The notes under the pieces: generated by a model
The model's database searches: none
What the model was told of the DNA's origin: nothing
Seen by the model: the letters and a program-made list of their open reading frames with translations, nothing else
Shown here: positions 44,662 to 53,542 of the stretch, in pieces
Layout of the letters: every line of letters begins with the position of its first letter
Numbering within the stretch: the stretch's first letter is position 1
Position numbers and translations under genes: made by a program
Source of the DNA: Porphyrobacter sp. TH134
Lineage (GTDB): Bacteria; Pseudomonadota; Alphaproteobacteria; Sphingomonadales; Sphingomonadaceae
Reading direction: 5' to 3'
NCBI RefSeq assembly: GCF_002855495.1
Contig: NZ_PKRO01000005.1
Location: 62,001-126,000 of the forward strand
Length of the DNA stretch: 64,000 bases

Positions 44662-45545
44662 CCTTCGCCGCCACCATCCTCACGCTCTACCCGGAGATGT
44701 TCCCCGGGCCGCTCGGGCACTCGATCGCGGGGCGCGCGCTGGCCGAGGCCAAGTGGGCCTGCGAGACGGTGCAGATCCGCGACTTTGCCACCGACAAGCA
44801 CCGCACGGTCGATGACACGCCTGCGGGCGGCGGGGCGGGGATGGTCTTGAAGTGCGATGTGCTGGCGCGGGCGCTTGATAGCGTAATCCTCCCCGGAACG
44901 GGGAGGGGGACCAGCGCAGCTGGTGGAGGGGCGAGCCTCCGCGATCCGATGGACAACAGCTCGGATCGCGGTGGCTCGCCCCTCCACCATCCTGCGGCCA
45001 AGGCCTTGAATGGTCCCCCTCCCCTTGCAGGGGAGGATCGGCGCCCCATTCTCGCCATGACTCCGCGCGGGAAACCCATCACCCAGGCCCGCATCCGCGA
45101 ACTCGCGCAGGGCCCCGGCGTCATCATCCTGTGCGGACGGTTCGAGGGGTTCGACGAACGCCTGTTCGAGGCCCGGCCTGAGATTGAACAGGTCAGTCTC
45201 GCCGATATCGTCTTGTCCGGCGGCGAGATGGCCGCGCTCACCATCCTAGACGCTTGCATTCGGCTACTTCCCGGCGTAATGGGCGCGACTTCCAGCGGGG
45301 AGGAGGAGTCGTACGAAAACGGCCTCCTTGAATACCCGCACTATACCCGACCTCAGGAATGGGAAGGGCGCACGATCCCCGAAGTGCTGCGATCGGGGGA
45401 TCATGCGAAAATCGCTGCTTGGCGCAAGGCAAGGAGCGAGGAAGACACTCGGTCACGCAGGCCGGACTTGTGGGAGCGCCATGAGGGCGCTCGGGTCCAG
45501 CCTGCCTCTGGCGCGCGGCGAAAAGACAAGGAACCGGACCAGTGA
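44658..45545 (+). CDS. trmD: tRNA (guanine-37-N1)-methyltransferase TrmD, with in-frame insertion
   Basis: 295 residues from ATG 44658, against about 240-250 for the family. Normal TrmD sequence runs to about residue 75 ([21 protein letters not shown]) and resumes at about 128 ([13 protein letters not shown]), with [14 protein letters not shown] and the [12 protein letters not shown] knot intact. Residues 77-127 are encoded by a 153-nt palindromic element described separately. The insertion falls in the loop before the trefoil knot, so the enzyme is probably active. It methylates G37 of tRNAs that read CNN codons, preventing frameshifting. rplS begins 4 nt before its end. Confidence 0.93.
   Translation: MTFAATILTLYPEMFPGPLGHSIAGRALAEAKWACETVQIRDFATDKHRTVDDTPAGGGAGMVLKCDVLARALDSVILPGTGRGTSAAGGGASLRDPMDNSSDRGGSPLHHPAAKALNGPPPLAGEDRRPILAMTPRGKPITQARIRELAQGPGVIILCGRFEGFDERLFEARPEIEQVSLADIVLSGGEMAALTILDACIRLLPGVMGATSSGEEESYENGLLEYPHYTRPQEWEGRTIPEVLRSGDHAKIAAWRKARSEEDTRSRRPDLWERHEGARVQPASGARRKDKEPDQ
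44886..45038. repeat. In-frame palindromic element inside trmD
   Basis: 153 nt, exactly 51 codons. Outer arms of 28 nt (44886-44913 and 45011-45038) pair with about three mismatches. The second arms of 17 nt (44921-44937 and 44973-44989) pair perfectly, and so do the inner 10-nt arms (44940-44949 and 44961-44970). The outer arms begin ATCCTCCCC and end GGGGAGGAT. The element has no stop in the trmD frame. No second copy was seen in this window. Confidence 0.88.
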
Positions 45546-45910
45546 ACCTGATCCAGCAGATTGAAGCCGAAGAAATCGCCAAGTCCGGCAAGGACATTCC
45601 CGAATTCCGCGCAGGCGACACCGTCCGCGTCGGCGTGAAGGTGAAGGAAGGTAACCGCGAGCGTATTCAGGCCTATGAAGGCGTTGTGATCGCCCGCTCG
45701 AACCGCGGTATGGGTTCGAACTTCACCGTGCGCAAGATGAGCTTTGGCGAAGGCGTCGAGCGCGTTTTCCCGCTCTACTCGCCGATCGTCGAGAGCATCA
45801 CCGTGGTCCGCCGCGGCGTGGTGCGCCGCGCCAAGCTCTATTACCTGCGCGGCCGCACCGGCAAGAGCGCACGTATCGTCGAGCGCAAGATGAGCGCCCC
45901 CAAGGCGTAA
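45542..45910 (+). CDS. rplS: 50S ribosomal protein L19
   Basis: 122 residues from a GTG that overlaps the trmD stop (GTGA). The [16 protein letters not shown] and [13 protein letters not shown] segments and the C-terminal [18 protein letters not shown] are diagnostic L19 sequence. It sits at the interface of the two subunits. It is the last gene of the rpsP-rimM-trmD-rplS unit and is followed by an intrinsic terminator. Confidence 0.96.
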   Translation: MNLIQQIEAEEIAKSGKDIPEFRAGDTVRVGVKVKEGNRERIQAYEGVVIARSNRGMGSNFTVRKMSFGEGVERVFPLYSPIVESITVVRRGVVRRAKLYYLRGRTGKSARIVERKMSAPKA

Positions 45911-45934
45911 GGCTTTCCAGCCACCGAAATTGCG

Positions 45935-45962
45935 AAGGGCGGCTCCACGGGGCCGCCCTTTT
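45935..45962 (+). terminator. Intrinsic terminator after rplS
   Basis: A 9-bp stem (AAGGGCGGC with GCCGCCCTT) on an 8-nt loop is followed by TT. It lies about 25 nt after the rplS stop and ends the ribosomal operon. Confidence 0.8.
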
Positions 45963-45986
45963 GCGTTGGGGCACTTGCCATTCTCC

Positions 45987-46100
45987 CTCGTCATTGCGAG
46001 GAGCGTCAACGATGGACGCGAAGCAGGCCGAAGGCCAACCAATCCAGCGTCCGGATTCGATGGATTGCCGCGCCGCCTTGTGGCGGCTCGCAATGACGAG
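45987..46100. repeat. Palindromic repeat of the CGTCATTGCGAG type
   Basis: 114 nt bounded by perfect 14-nt inverted repeats (CTCGTCATTGCGAG and CTCGCAATGACGAG). The middle contains GCAGGCCGAAGGCC and a CCAATCCAG/CGGATTG-like inner pairing. Elements with these ends are widespread in many bacterial genomes. It lies between rplS and the S9 peptidase gene. Confidence 0.85.
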
Positions 46101-46111
46101 GTGAGCTTTGG

Positions 46112-48352
46112 ATGCGTTCGGTTCTTGCTGCGGTTGCCTTGAGTGTTTCGACCTGCCTTACCACGCCGCTGTTAGCGCAGGACGCGGCGATGCCTGAGGC
46201 CGCCTCCACGCTCACCTTCGAACGCGTCTTCGCCAGCCCCAGCCTTGATGGCCCCGCGCCGCGTCAGGTGAAGTTGTCGCCCGATGGCCGCTACCTCACC
46301 TTGCTGCGTAACCGTGCCGACGACCGCGAGCGGTATGACCTGTGGGGTTATGACATCGACACCCGCGAATGGCGGATGCTGGTGGATTCGGAGAAGCTGG
46401 GCAGCGGGCGTGTCCTGTCCGAAGACGAGAAGATGCAGCGCGAACGCGCGCGGGTGGCGGGCCTGAAAGGGATCATCGCCTACCAATGGGCCAGCGATGG
46501 CAGCGGCGTGCTGGTGCCGCTGGATGGCGATCTGTTCCTCGCCAAGCTCGATGGCACAGTCACCCGGCTGACCGACACGGAGGGCACGGAACTCAACCCC
46601 AAACTGTCGAGCAAGGGCAGTTTTGTCAGCTTTGTTCGTGATCGGCGGCTGTGGGTCGGCCCGGTTGGCGGGGAAGCGCAGCCTGTGACGCCCGCCCGCG
46701 AGGCGGATACGATCCGCTGGGGTGAGGCTGAATTTGTCGCGCAGGAGGAAATGGCGCGGCTTCAGGGCTATTGGTGGTCGCCCGACGACAGCCGCATCGT
46801 CGTCCAGCGCACTGACGAGGCGAGCGTCGGTGTTGTCACCCGCGCGGCCATCGGTGCGAAGGGCACCAAGGTGTTCGATCAGCGCTACCCGGCAGCGGGC
46901 ACCGATAATGCGGTGGTCGAGCTCTTCGTGATGAACCCCGATGGCACCGGAAGTGTGAAGGTCGATCTCGGCTTTGATCTCGATATCTATGTCGCCCGCG
47001 TCGATTGGGCGCCCGATGGCAGCGCGATCTATGTCCAGCGGCAGGACCGCGCGCAGACCAAGATTGATATGCTCGTGGTCGATCCCGCCACGGGTGCCTC
47101 GCGTATTGTGTTCACCGAAACGGCTGCGCGGCCCGATTACTGGGTGAACCTTTCGGATAACTACCGCTTCCTCAAGGATGGCGGCTTACTGTGGTGGTCG
47201 GAGCGGGACGGCTACGGCCACTTTTACCTTTATGCCAAAGGACAGTGGCAACAGCTCACCCGCGGCACGTCGCCCACGACCACACTGGTCGGGGTGGACG
47301 AGGCCGCAGGCACCTTCACCTATCAGGCCACAGCAGATGTGCTCACCCAGCAGATCTACCGCGCCCGGCTGGACGGGACAGGGGAGCCTGAGTTGCTGAC
47401 CGATCCCGCCTTTACCAACGGGGCCAGCATGGATGGGGCAGGCAAGTTGCTTTACGTGACGCGCTCGTCCCCCAGCCAGCCGCCACAGTCATACCTTGCC
47501 ACACCCGATGGCAAGCAGGTCGCCTGGATCGAGGAAAACGCGATAGCGGGCGATCACCCCTATGCGCCGTTCCTTGGAAGCCACACCGCGCCCGAATTCG
47601 GCACCATTGCCGCCGAGGACGGCACGCCGCTGCACTGGATGATGCTCAAGCCCAAGATGGAGCCGGGCAAGCGCTATCCTGTGTTCTTCAGTCACTATGG
47701 CGGACCGGGTCCGCAGATGGTGACCAAGGGCTGGGGCGGCGCACTGGCGCAGGCGATTGTCGACAAGGGCTATATCTACTTCGTGCTCGACAATCGCGGC
47801 TCGGCCAACCGGGGCGTAGATTTTGAGCAACCGCTCTACCGTGCGATGGGCGGGGCCGAGGTGCGCGACCAGAAGGCGGGCGCACAGTTCCTCAAAAGCC
47901 TCGATTTCGTCGATCCCGCCAAGATCGCGACCTATGGCTGGTCCTATGGCGGATACATGACGCTGAAGCAGCTTGAGGCGGACCCCGGCCTTTATGCAGC
48001 CGGTATCTCCGGCGCGCCGGTGACGCGGTGGGAGCTTTACGACACCCACTACACCGAACGCTACATGGGCGACCCGCGCGAGGTGCCGGAGGCTTATGAA
48101 AAGGCCAGCGCCATTCCCGAGGCGACGAAGATCGCTGATCCCCTGCTGCTGATCCACGGCATGGCCGACGACAATGTGGTGTTCGAAAACTCGTCGGAAC
48201 TCATCAGTGTGCTCCAGGAAAGCAACACGCCGTTCGAGATGATGCTCTACCCCGGCTACACCCACCGCGTGTCGGGCGAAAAGATCGGGCCGCATGTTTG
48301 GAACAGCATCATGCGCTTCCTTGCGGCCCACGGGGTGACACCGCCGGAGTAG
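46112..48352 (+). CDS. Secreted S9 (DPP IV-like) prolyl peptidase
   Basis: 746 residues. A signal peptide covers about 1-24, ending near LLAQ. The N-terminal 480 residues are a DPP IV beta-propeller with the DEASVGVV-like substrate segment (AEFVAQEEM carries the Glu pair that binds the peptide N-terminus in DPP IV). The alpha/beta hydrolase domain has GWSYGGYM with S611, D686 in HGMADDNV and H718 in GYTHR. It probably releases X-Pro dipeptides in the periplasm. It is monocistronic between two palindromic repeats. Confidence 0.9.
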   Translation: MRSVLAAVALSVSTCLTTPLLAQDAAMPEAASTLTFERVFASPSLDGPAPRQVKLSPDGRYLTLLRNRADDRERYDLWGYDIDTREWRMLVDSEKLGSGRVLSEDEKMQRERARVAGLKGIIAYQWASDGSGVLVPLDGDLFLAKLDGTVTRLTDTEGTELNPKLSSKGSFVSFVRDRRLWVGPVGGEAQPVTPAREADTIRWGEAEFVAQEEMARLQGYWWSPDDSRIVVQRTDEASVGVVTRAAIGAKGTKVFDQRYPAAGTDNAVVELFVMNPDGTGSVKVDLGFDLDIYVARVDWAPDGSAIYVQRQDRAQTKIDMLVVDPATGASRIVFTETAARPDYWVNLSDNYRFLKDGGLLWWSERDGYGHFYLYAKGQWQQLTRGTSPTTTLVGVDEAAGTFTYQATADVLTQQIYRARLDGTGEPELLTDPAFTNGASMDGAGKLLYVTRSSPSQPPQSYLATPDGKQVAWIEENAIAGDHPYAPFLGSHTAPEFGTIAAEDGTPLHWMMLKPKMEPGKRYPVFFSHYGGPGPQMVTKGWGGALAQAIVDKGYIYFVLDNRGSANRGVDFEQPLYRAMGGAEVRDQKAGAQFLKSLDFVDPAKIATYGWSYGGYMTLKQLEADPGLYAAGISGAPVTRWELYDTHYTERYMGDPREVPEAYEKASAIPEATKIADPLLLIHGMADDNVVFENSSELISVLQESNTPFEMMLYPGYTHRVSGEKIGPHVWNSIMRFLAAHGVTPPE

Positions 48353-48375
48353 GTTGCACGCAAAACATAGCTATT

Positions 48376-48466
48376 CGTCATGCTGAACTTGTTTCAGCAT
48401 CCATCCCGCACCATAGAGCGTCCGCACGAGAGGCGCGATGGACCCTGAAACAAGTTCAGGGTGACG
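48376..48466. repeat. Palindromic intergenic repeat, copy 2
   Basis: 91-nt element with the same 28-nt ends as the copy at 20382-20473 (CGTCATGCTGAACTTG and ACAAGTTCAGGGTGACG), but an unrelated middle. It lies between the S9 peptidase and asd. Both copies are intergenic, and both orientations show small palindromes in each arm. Confidence 0.9.
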
Positions 48467-48496
48467 GGAAGGCCGAGTTGATCGTCAGGAGTTTGT

Positions 48497-49522
48497 ATGG
48501 GTTACCGGGTGGCAGTGGTCGGCGCGACCGGCAATGTCGGGCGCGAGATGATGCAGGTTCTCGCCGAGCGCGAGTTTCCGTGTGACGAGGTGGCTGCGGT
48601 CGCTTCCAGCCGCTCGGTCGGCACCGAGGTCGAATTTGGCGATACCGGCAAGATGCTCAAGTGCAAGAATATCGAACATTTCGATTGGGCCGGATGGGAC
48701 ATCGCGCTGTTCGCGGCAGGCTCCGGCCCGGCCAAGGAATATGCCCCCAAGGCGGCAGCGGCTGGTTGCATCGTTATCGACAACTCGTCGCTCTATCGTA
48801 TGGACCCCGATGTGCCGCTGATCGTGCCGGAGGTGAACCCGGATGCGATTGACGGCTACACCGCGCGCAACATCATCGCCAACCCCAACTGCTCGACCGC
48901 GCAGCTGGTGGTGGCGCTGAAGCCCCTGCATGATTTTGCCACGATCAAGCGCGTGGTCGTGTCGACCTACCAGTCGGTTTCCGGCGCGGGCAAGGCGGGC
49001 ATGGACGAGCTGTTCCAGCAGAGCCGCGCGATCTTCGTCGGTGATCCGGTCGAACCGTCGAAGTTCACCAAGCAGATCGCCTTCAACGTGATCCCGCACA
49101 TCGATAGCTTCCTTGATGATGGTTCGACCAAGGAAGAATGGAAGATGGTGGTCGAGACCAAGAAGATCCTCGATCCCAAGATCAAACTGAACGCCACCTG
49201 CGTGCGCGTGCCGGTGTTCGTGGGCCATTCCGAAGCGGTGAACATCGAGTTCGAGAACGAAATCTCGGCCGAGCAAGCTATGGATATCCTACGCGAAGCC
49301 CCCGGCGTCATGCTGATCGATAAGCGCGAAGACGGCGGATATATCACGCCCGTCGAATGCGTGGGCGATGCTGCAACCTTCGTCAGCCGCGTGCGCGAAG
49401 ATCCGACGGTCGAGAACGGCATCACCTTGTGGTGCGTCTCGGACAATCTGCGCAAGGGTGCGGCGTTGAACGCGGTGCAGATTGCAGAACTGCTCGGACG
49501 GCGGCATCTGAAGAAGGGGTAA
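48497..49522 (+). CDS. asd: Aspartate-semialdehyde dehydrogenase
   Basis: 341 residues. The Rossmann motif VVGATGNVGREM is at 7-18 and the catalytic C132 is in ANPNCSTAQLV. VSTYQSVSGAGKAGMDEL and the substrate-binding HIDSF segment are family-typical. It reduces aspartyl phosphate for lysine, DAP, threonine and methionine synthesis. The start is TTG-free, with CAGGAG 6-7 nt upstream of the ATG. A lipoprotein gene follows after 5 nt. Confidence 0.95.
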   Translation: MGYRVAVVGATGNVGREMMQVLAEREFPCDEVAAVASSRSVGTEVEFGDTGKMLKCKNIEHFDWAGWDIALFAAGSGPAKEYAPKAAAAGCIVIDNSSLYRMDPDVPLIVPEVNPDAIDGYTARNIIANPNCSTAQLVVALKPLHDFATIKRVVVSTYQSVSGAGKAGMDELFQQSRAIFVGDPVEPSKFTKQIAFNVIPHIDSFLDDGSTKEEWKMVVETKKILDPKIKLNATCVRVPVFVGHSEAVNIEFENEISAEQAMDILREAPGVMLIDKREDGGYITPVECVGDAATFVSRVREDPTVENGITLWCVSDNLRKGAALNAVQIAELLGRRHLKKG

Positions 49523-49527
49523 GACAC

Positions 49528-50094
49528 ATGCGGATGGCCTATCTTGCAATCGCAGGCGCCGTGGCTTTGGCGGGATGTGACAGCGGCGAAGTGCCGAGCC
49601 CTGCCGAGCGGCAGCAAGGTGAGGCGGCGCAAAGCACGGTTGCGGCCAACACCGTTGAACTGCGCGGCGATGGTCTGTCTGCCGGTGCCGAATCGTTTTA
49701 TTATGCAGCCGGGCAGGCCGAGGTCGAAGCCGCGCTGGCCAAGGCGCTGGGGGCTTCGCTCCGCTCGGGCGAAAATCCCGAATGCGGCGCCGGACGGATC
49801 ACCTTTACTGATTTTGCCGGCGGGCTGACCGTGCATTTCCAGCAGAATCGTCTGGTCGGCTGGAACTGGCACGGCGTGCAAGATGGCGATGCGGCGCCCA
49901 CCGGCACCGTGAAGCTGCCGGGCGAGGTGCAGGTCGGATCGGCCCGCGGGGTCGCCGAGGCCGCAACCGGGTTCGCCAAGGTCGAAGGCAGCACGCTGGG
50001 TGAGGAATTTGCGCTGGGCGACAAGATCGGCGGGTTCATCACCGGTGACAAGGTCGAGATGCTTTACGCGGGGACGCAGTGCTTCTTCCGTTGA
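49528..50094 (+). CDS. Predicted lipoprotein of unknown function
   Basis: 188 residues. The start at 49528 has AGGGG upstream, and a second ATG is two codons later. The lipobox is VALAGC with the acylated cysteine at position 17. Mature residues after a Ser/Ala-rich linker form a compact domain with two further cysteines (PECGAG, GTQCFFR) and ITFTDFAGGLTVHF. No family was recognised. It follows asd by 5 nt and precedes an alpha/beta hydrolase by 7 nt, so it may be co-transcribed with both. Confidence 0.72.
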   Translation: MRMAYLAIAGAVALAGCDSGEVPSPAERQQGEAAQSTVAANTVELRGDGLSAGAESFYYAAGQAEVEAALAKALGASLRSGENPECGAGRITFTDFAGGLTVHFQQNRLVGWNWHGVQDGDAAPTGTVKLPGEVQVGSARGVAEAATGFAKVEGSTLGEEFALGDKIGGFITGDKVEMLYAGTQCFFR

Positions 50095-50101
50095 ACCGGT
50101 C

Positions 50102-50863
50102 ATGACCAGTCAGACTGAATATTTCTCCAGCTTTGATGGCGCCCGGCTGGCCTATCATGTCGAGGGCGAAGGACCGCCGGTGCTGCTGTTGCACGGGTTG
50201 TTTTCCTCCGCGCAAATGAACTGGATCAAGTGGGGTCATGGCGCCCGGCTGGCGGCGGCCGGCTTTCAGGCGGTCATGCTCGACTTCCGGGTGCATGGGC
50301 AAAGCGACGCCCCGCATGGCGCCGCCGCCTATCCTGCTGGCGTGCTGGTGCGCGATGTGGCGGCGCTCGCCGACCATTTGGCACTGGAGCCCGGTGCGTT
50401 CGATCTGGTGGGCTTTTCACTGGGCGCGCGCACGGCGATCCACGCGGTTGCTCACGCCATTCTTGCGCCGCGCCGTCTGGCGATCTGCGGGATGGGTGTG
50501 GCCGGGCTTGCCGGATGGGCGCGGCGCGCGGACCACTTCAAGCGCGTGATCGACGAATTCGACACGATCAAGCCGGGCGATCCGGCTTACACCGCGCGCA
50601 CCTTTCTGAAATCGCAAGGCGTCGACCGTGTCGCTGCTCGCCTGCTGCTTGATGCGATGGACGATTTCGATCTTGCCGCGCTCGCCAACATTACAATGTC
50701 CACAGCCCTGATCTGCGGCGATGAGGACCATGATAATGGCTCGGCAGAGGAACTTGCCGCGCTGCTTCCCGATGCGCGTTACATCGCAGTGCCAGGTACC
50801 CATATGAACAGCGTCACCAAGCCAGAGCTTGGCATCGCGATCACGGATTTCCTGACGGCTTGA
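50102..50863 (+). CDS. Alpha/beta hydrolase
   Basis: 253 residues of the alpha/beta hydrolase fold. The oxyanion motif LLLHGLFSS is near 28-36. The nucleophile elbow is GFSLGA with S106, the acid is in the CGDEDHDNG region, and the histidine is in PGTHMNS near the C-terminus. No signal peptide is seen. It resembles general esterase/lactonase-type enzymes, and the substrate is unknown. It follows the lipoprotein gene closely. Confidence 0.8.
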   Translation: MTSQTEYFSSFDGARLAYHVEGEGPPVLLLHGLFSSAQMNWIKWGHGARLAAAGFQAVMLDFRVHGQSDAPHGAAAYPAGVLVRDVAALADHLALEPGAFDLVGFSLGARTAIHAVAHAILAPRRLAICGMGVAGLAGWARRADHFKRVIDEFDTIKPGDPAYTARTFLKSQGVDRVAARLLLDAMDDFDLAALANITMSTALICGDEDHDNGSAEELAALLPDARYIAVPGTHMNSVTKPELGIAITDFLTA

Positions 50864-50926
50864 TTCCCGCGTCCGGGGCGTCCACACCCTGTGGCATTGT
50901 CACACGACTGACGGGAACCTTGACGC

Positions 50927-52789
50927 ATGAAACTTGCCGCCCCCTTGCTGCGCCCTTTCCTGAAAAGCGCAGCCGCTGCGATTGCCATTGCCGCTGCTGC
51001 GCCGCTTGCCGCGCAGGATGCCGCTGCGCCGGCCACCGCTGATGCCGCATTGACGCCTGAGGACGCGCGCGCCTGGATCGCCAAGGTTGAAGCCGATTTT
51101 GCGGCCTTCGGGGTGGAATATGCCCATGTCTCGTGGATCAATGCGACTTACATCAATCACGATACCGATACGCTCGCGGCCAAATATGGCGCGGAATTGA
51201 CGGTGAAGCAGGTTGGCTACGCAACCGAAGCTGCGCGCTATGCCCGCATCGCGGGGCTGGACGATGAGACCAAGCGCAAGCTCGATATGCTGCGCAACGG
51301 CATATCGCTGCCCGCGCCCTCGCGTCCCGGTGCGGCGCAGGAACTCAACGACATCGCCACGCGGCTTGGTTCTGCCTACGGGCGCGGCAAGGGCACGCTG
51401 AACGGCCAGCCGATCAACGGCAGCGACATCGAAGCCGAGATGGGCAATCTCGAACGCACGCCTGACGAATACAAGGAGATGTGGGCGAGCTGGCACGACA
51501 ATGTCGGCGCGCCGATGCGGGAGGATTACACCCGCATGACCGCGCTCGCCAATGAAGGCGCCAAGGAATTGGGCTTTGCCGATTTCGGCGCAATGTGGCG
51601 TTCGGGCTATGACATGCCGCCCGAACAATTCGCCGCCGAAACGGAGCGGATGTGGCAGGAGGTGAAGCCGCTGTATGTGGCGCTCCACACCTATGTCCGG
51701 GGCAAGCTGAACGACAAATATGGCGACGCCGTCCAGCCGCGCACCGGCCCGATCCGCGCCGATCTGCTCGGCAATATGTGGGCGCAGGAATGGGGCAATA
51801 TCTATCCGCTGGTCGCGCCTGCGGGCGCGGGCGACATCGGCTATGACCTGACCGATCTGATCGCCAAGAAAGGTCTCGACGCGGTCGGCATGACCAAGGT
51901 GGGCGAACAGTTTTTCTCCTCGCTGGGCTTTGATCCGCTGCCCGCAACCTTCTGGGAGCGTAGCCAGTTCACCAAACCCGCTGACCGCGAAGTGGTGTGC
52001 CATGCCTCTGCCTGGAACCTCGACAATGTCGATGATCTGCGCATCAAGATGTGCATCAAGGAGAACGCCGATGATTTCGTGGTGATCCACCACGAGCTTG
52101 GCCACAACTACTACCAGCGCGCCTATAACAAGCAGGATCTGCTCCATCTGAACGGCGCGAATGACGGTTTCCACGAGGCTATCGGGGATATGATCGCGCT
52201 GTCGATCACGCCCGAATACCTCGTGCAGATCGACATGCTGCCCAAGGAACAGGTGCCCAGCGCCGACAAGGATATCGGCCTGCTGCTGCGTCAGGCGATG
52301 GACAAGGTCGCGTTCCTGCCCTTCGGCTTGCTGCTGGATCGCTATCGCTGGGGGCTGTTCGACGGTTCGATCCCGGAAGCGGCCACCAACACCGGCTGGA
52401 ACGCGCTGCGGCAAGAATATCAGGGCATTGTTCCCCCGGTCGAGCGTGATCCGGCGGGCTTTGATGCCGGCGCGAAGTATCATATTCCGGGCAATGTCAG
52501 CTACACTCGCTACTTCCTTGCGCGGCTGTTGCAGTTCCAGTTCTACAAGGCGGCCTGCGACACCGCGGGATGGAAGGGGCCGCTTCATCGTTGCTCGTTC
52601 TACGGCAACAAGGATGTCGGCACGAAGCTGAACGCGATGCTGGAAATGGGCGCGTCCAAGCCCTGGCCCGACGCGCTGGAAACCTTCACCGGGACCCGGC
52701 AGATGAACGGCACGGCGATGGTCGAGTATTTCGCTCCGCTGATGAAGTGGCTTGAGAAACAGAACAAGGGCGAGAAGGCAGGCTGGTGA
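50927..52789 (+). CDS. Secreted M2 (ACE-like) peptidyl-dipeptidase
   Basis: 620 residues with an N-terminal signal peptide ending near PLAAQ. The zinc site is H389-E390-L391-G392-H393 (HHELGHNYYQ) with the third ligand E417 in GFHEAIGDM. VCHASAWNLD, and the C-terminal FQFYKAACD and NVSYTRYFLARLLQFQFY segments are typical of the M2 family, to which human ACE belongs. It cleaves dipeptides from the C-terminus of peptides. With the S9 and S33-like enzymes in this window it suggests an active periplasmic peptide-degrading capacity. Confidence 0.93.
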   Translation: MKLAAPLLRPFLKSAAAAIAIAAAAPLAAQDAAAPATADAALTPEDARAWIAKVEADFAAFGVEYAHVSWINATYINHDTDTLAAKYGAELTVKQVGYATEAARYARIAGLDDETKRKLDMLRNGISLPAPSRPGAAQELNDIATRLGSAYGRGKGTLNGQPINGSDIEAEMGNLERTPDEYKEMWASWHDNVGAPMREDYTRMTALANEGAKELGFADFGAMWRSGYDMPPEQFAAETERMWQEVKPLYVALHTYVRGKLNDKYGDAVQPRTGPIRADLLGNMWAQEWGNIYPLVAPAGAGDIGYDLTDLIAKKGLDAVGMTKVGEQFFSSLGFDPLPATFWERSQFTKPADREVVCHASAWNLDNVDDLRIKMCIKENADDFVVIHHELGHNYYQRAYNKQDLLHLNGANDGFHEAIGDMIALSITPEYLVQIDMLPKEQVPSADKDIGLLLRQAMDKVAFLPFGLLLDRYRWGLFDGSIPEAATNTGWNALRQEYQGIVPPVERDPAGFDAGAKYHIPGNVSYTRYFLARLLQFQFYKAACDTAGWKGPLHRCSFYGNKDVGTKLNAMLEMGASKPWPDALETFTGTRQMNGTAMVEYFAPLMKWLEKQNKGEKAGW

Positions 52790-52912
52790 TGCAGGCGGGG
52801 GGAAGGAGAGTGCATTTTGCACCTTCCTTTTCCCGGCGCGCAGCCAAGAGGCTTGCCTGCGATGCCCTTGTCCGCTTACGAGGGGCCGTCCTTGTGAGGA
52901 GAGGGTAGCGTC

Positions 52913-53482
52913 ATGAAAAAGCGCCGCAATTCGGCAATGTGCATTGCTCTGGTAGGGGCGTCGTTGACCATCGGCGCTGGCCTTTCACCGCCGCTTCACG
53001 CGCAGGACCAGCCCCTGTCGTTGGTCAAGGCGACCGATGCGCGCGGCGTGCTCGCAGTGCTCGAACAGGCGGGCTATGATGCTAAGCTTAAGCCGCGGAA
53101 AGATGAGGATAGCGAGACCGCGATCGAGGTCACAACGCGCGATGGCGATGTCTCGGTCCAGTTCACTGACTGTCAGGATGCTGTGCCGGATTTTTGCGAG
53201 ACACTGGTGTTTTCGACCAGCTGGAACCGGAAGGCTCCGATGCCTGATAGCGCGATTGCCGAGGCCAATAAAAAATTCAAGTATGTCTCTGTCTGGCGCG
53301 ACGAGAATGGCGATCCGGTGATGCAATGGGCAATTTTGACGCGCGACTTTGGTATCGCGCCCGCGCTATTCCTCAATGCTCTTCAACGCTATCTCGATAT
53401 CGTCCGCGATTACGATGAGGTCGCGTTCGAAGGGGATGAGGAGCCCGCGGAAATGGCCGAAGATGCGTCTCCCACGCCCTGA
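52913..53482 (+). CDS. YbjN-domain secreted protein
   Basis: 189 residues with a signal peptide of about 30 residues ending near LHAQ. The mature part LVKATDARGVLAVLEQAGYDAKL and SVWRDENGDPVMQWAILTRDFG match YbjN-type domains (type III chaperone-like fold). In this lineage they occur as periplasmic proteins of unknown function. The C-terminus is acidic. The start follows a GAGGAGAGGG Shine-Dalgarno. It is 60 nt upstream of the aspartic protease-like gene. Confidence 0.78.
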   Translation: MKKRRNSAMCIALVGASLTIGAGLSPPLHAQDQPLSLVKATDARGVLAVLEQAGYDAKLKPRKDEDSETAIEVTTRDGDVSVQFTDCQDAVPDFCETLVFSTSWNRKAPMPDSAIAEANKKFKYVSVWRDENGDPVMQWAILTRDFGIAPALFLNALQRYLDIVRDYDEVAFEGDEEPAEMAEDASPTP

Positions 53483-53542
53483 ACAAGACCCCGCCCAAAG
53501 CGGCACGGAGGCTGAAGCCTGCGTGATGGTGGCACGCCAGCC

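Noticed and set aside
50900-52822. Open frame of 640 codons on the minus strand across the M2 peptidase gene
   Set aside because: It lies antisense to a gene with an intact zinc site and signal peptide. GC-rich third positions commonly create long antisense frames, and its own product has no recognisable domain.
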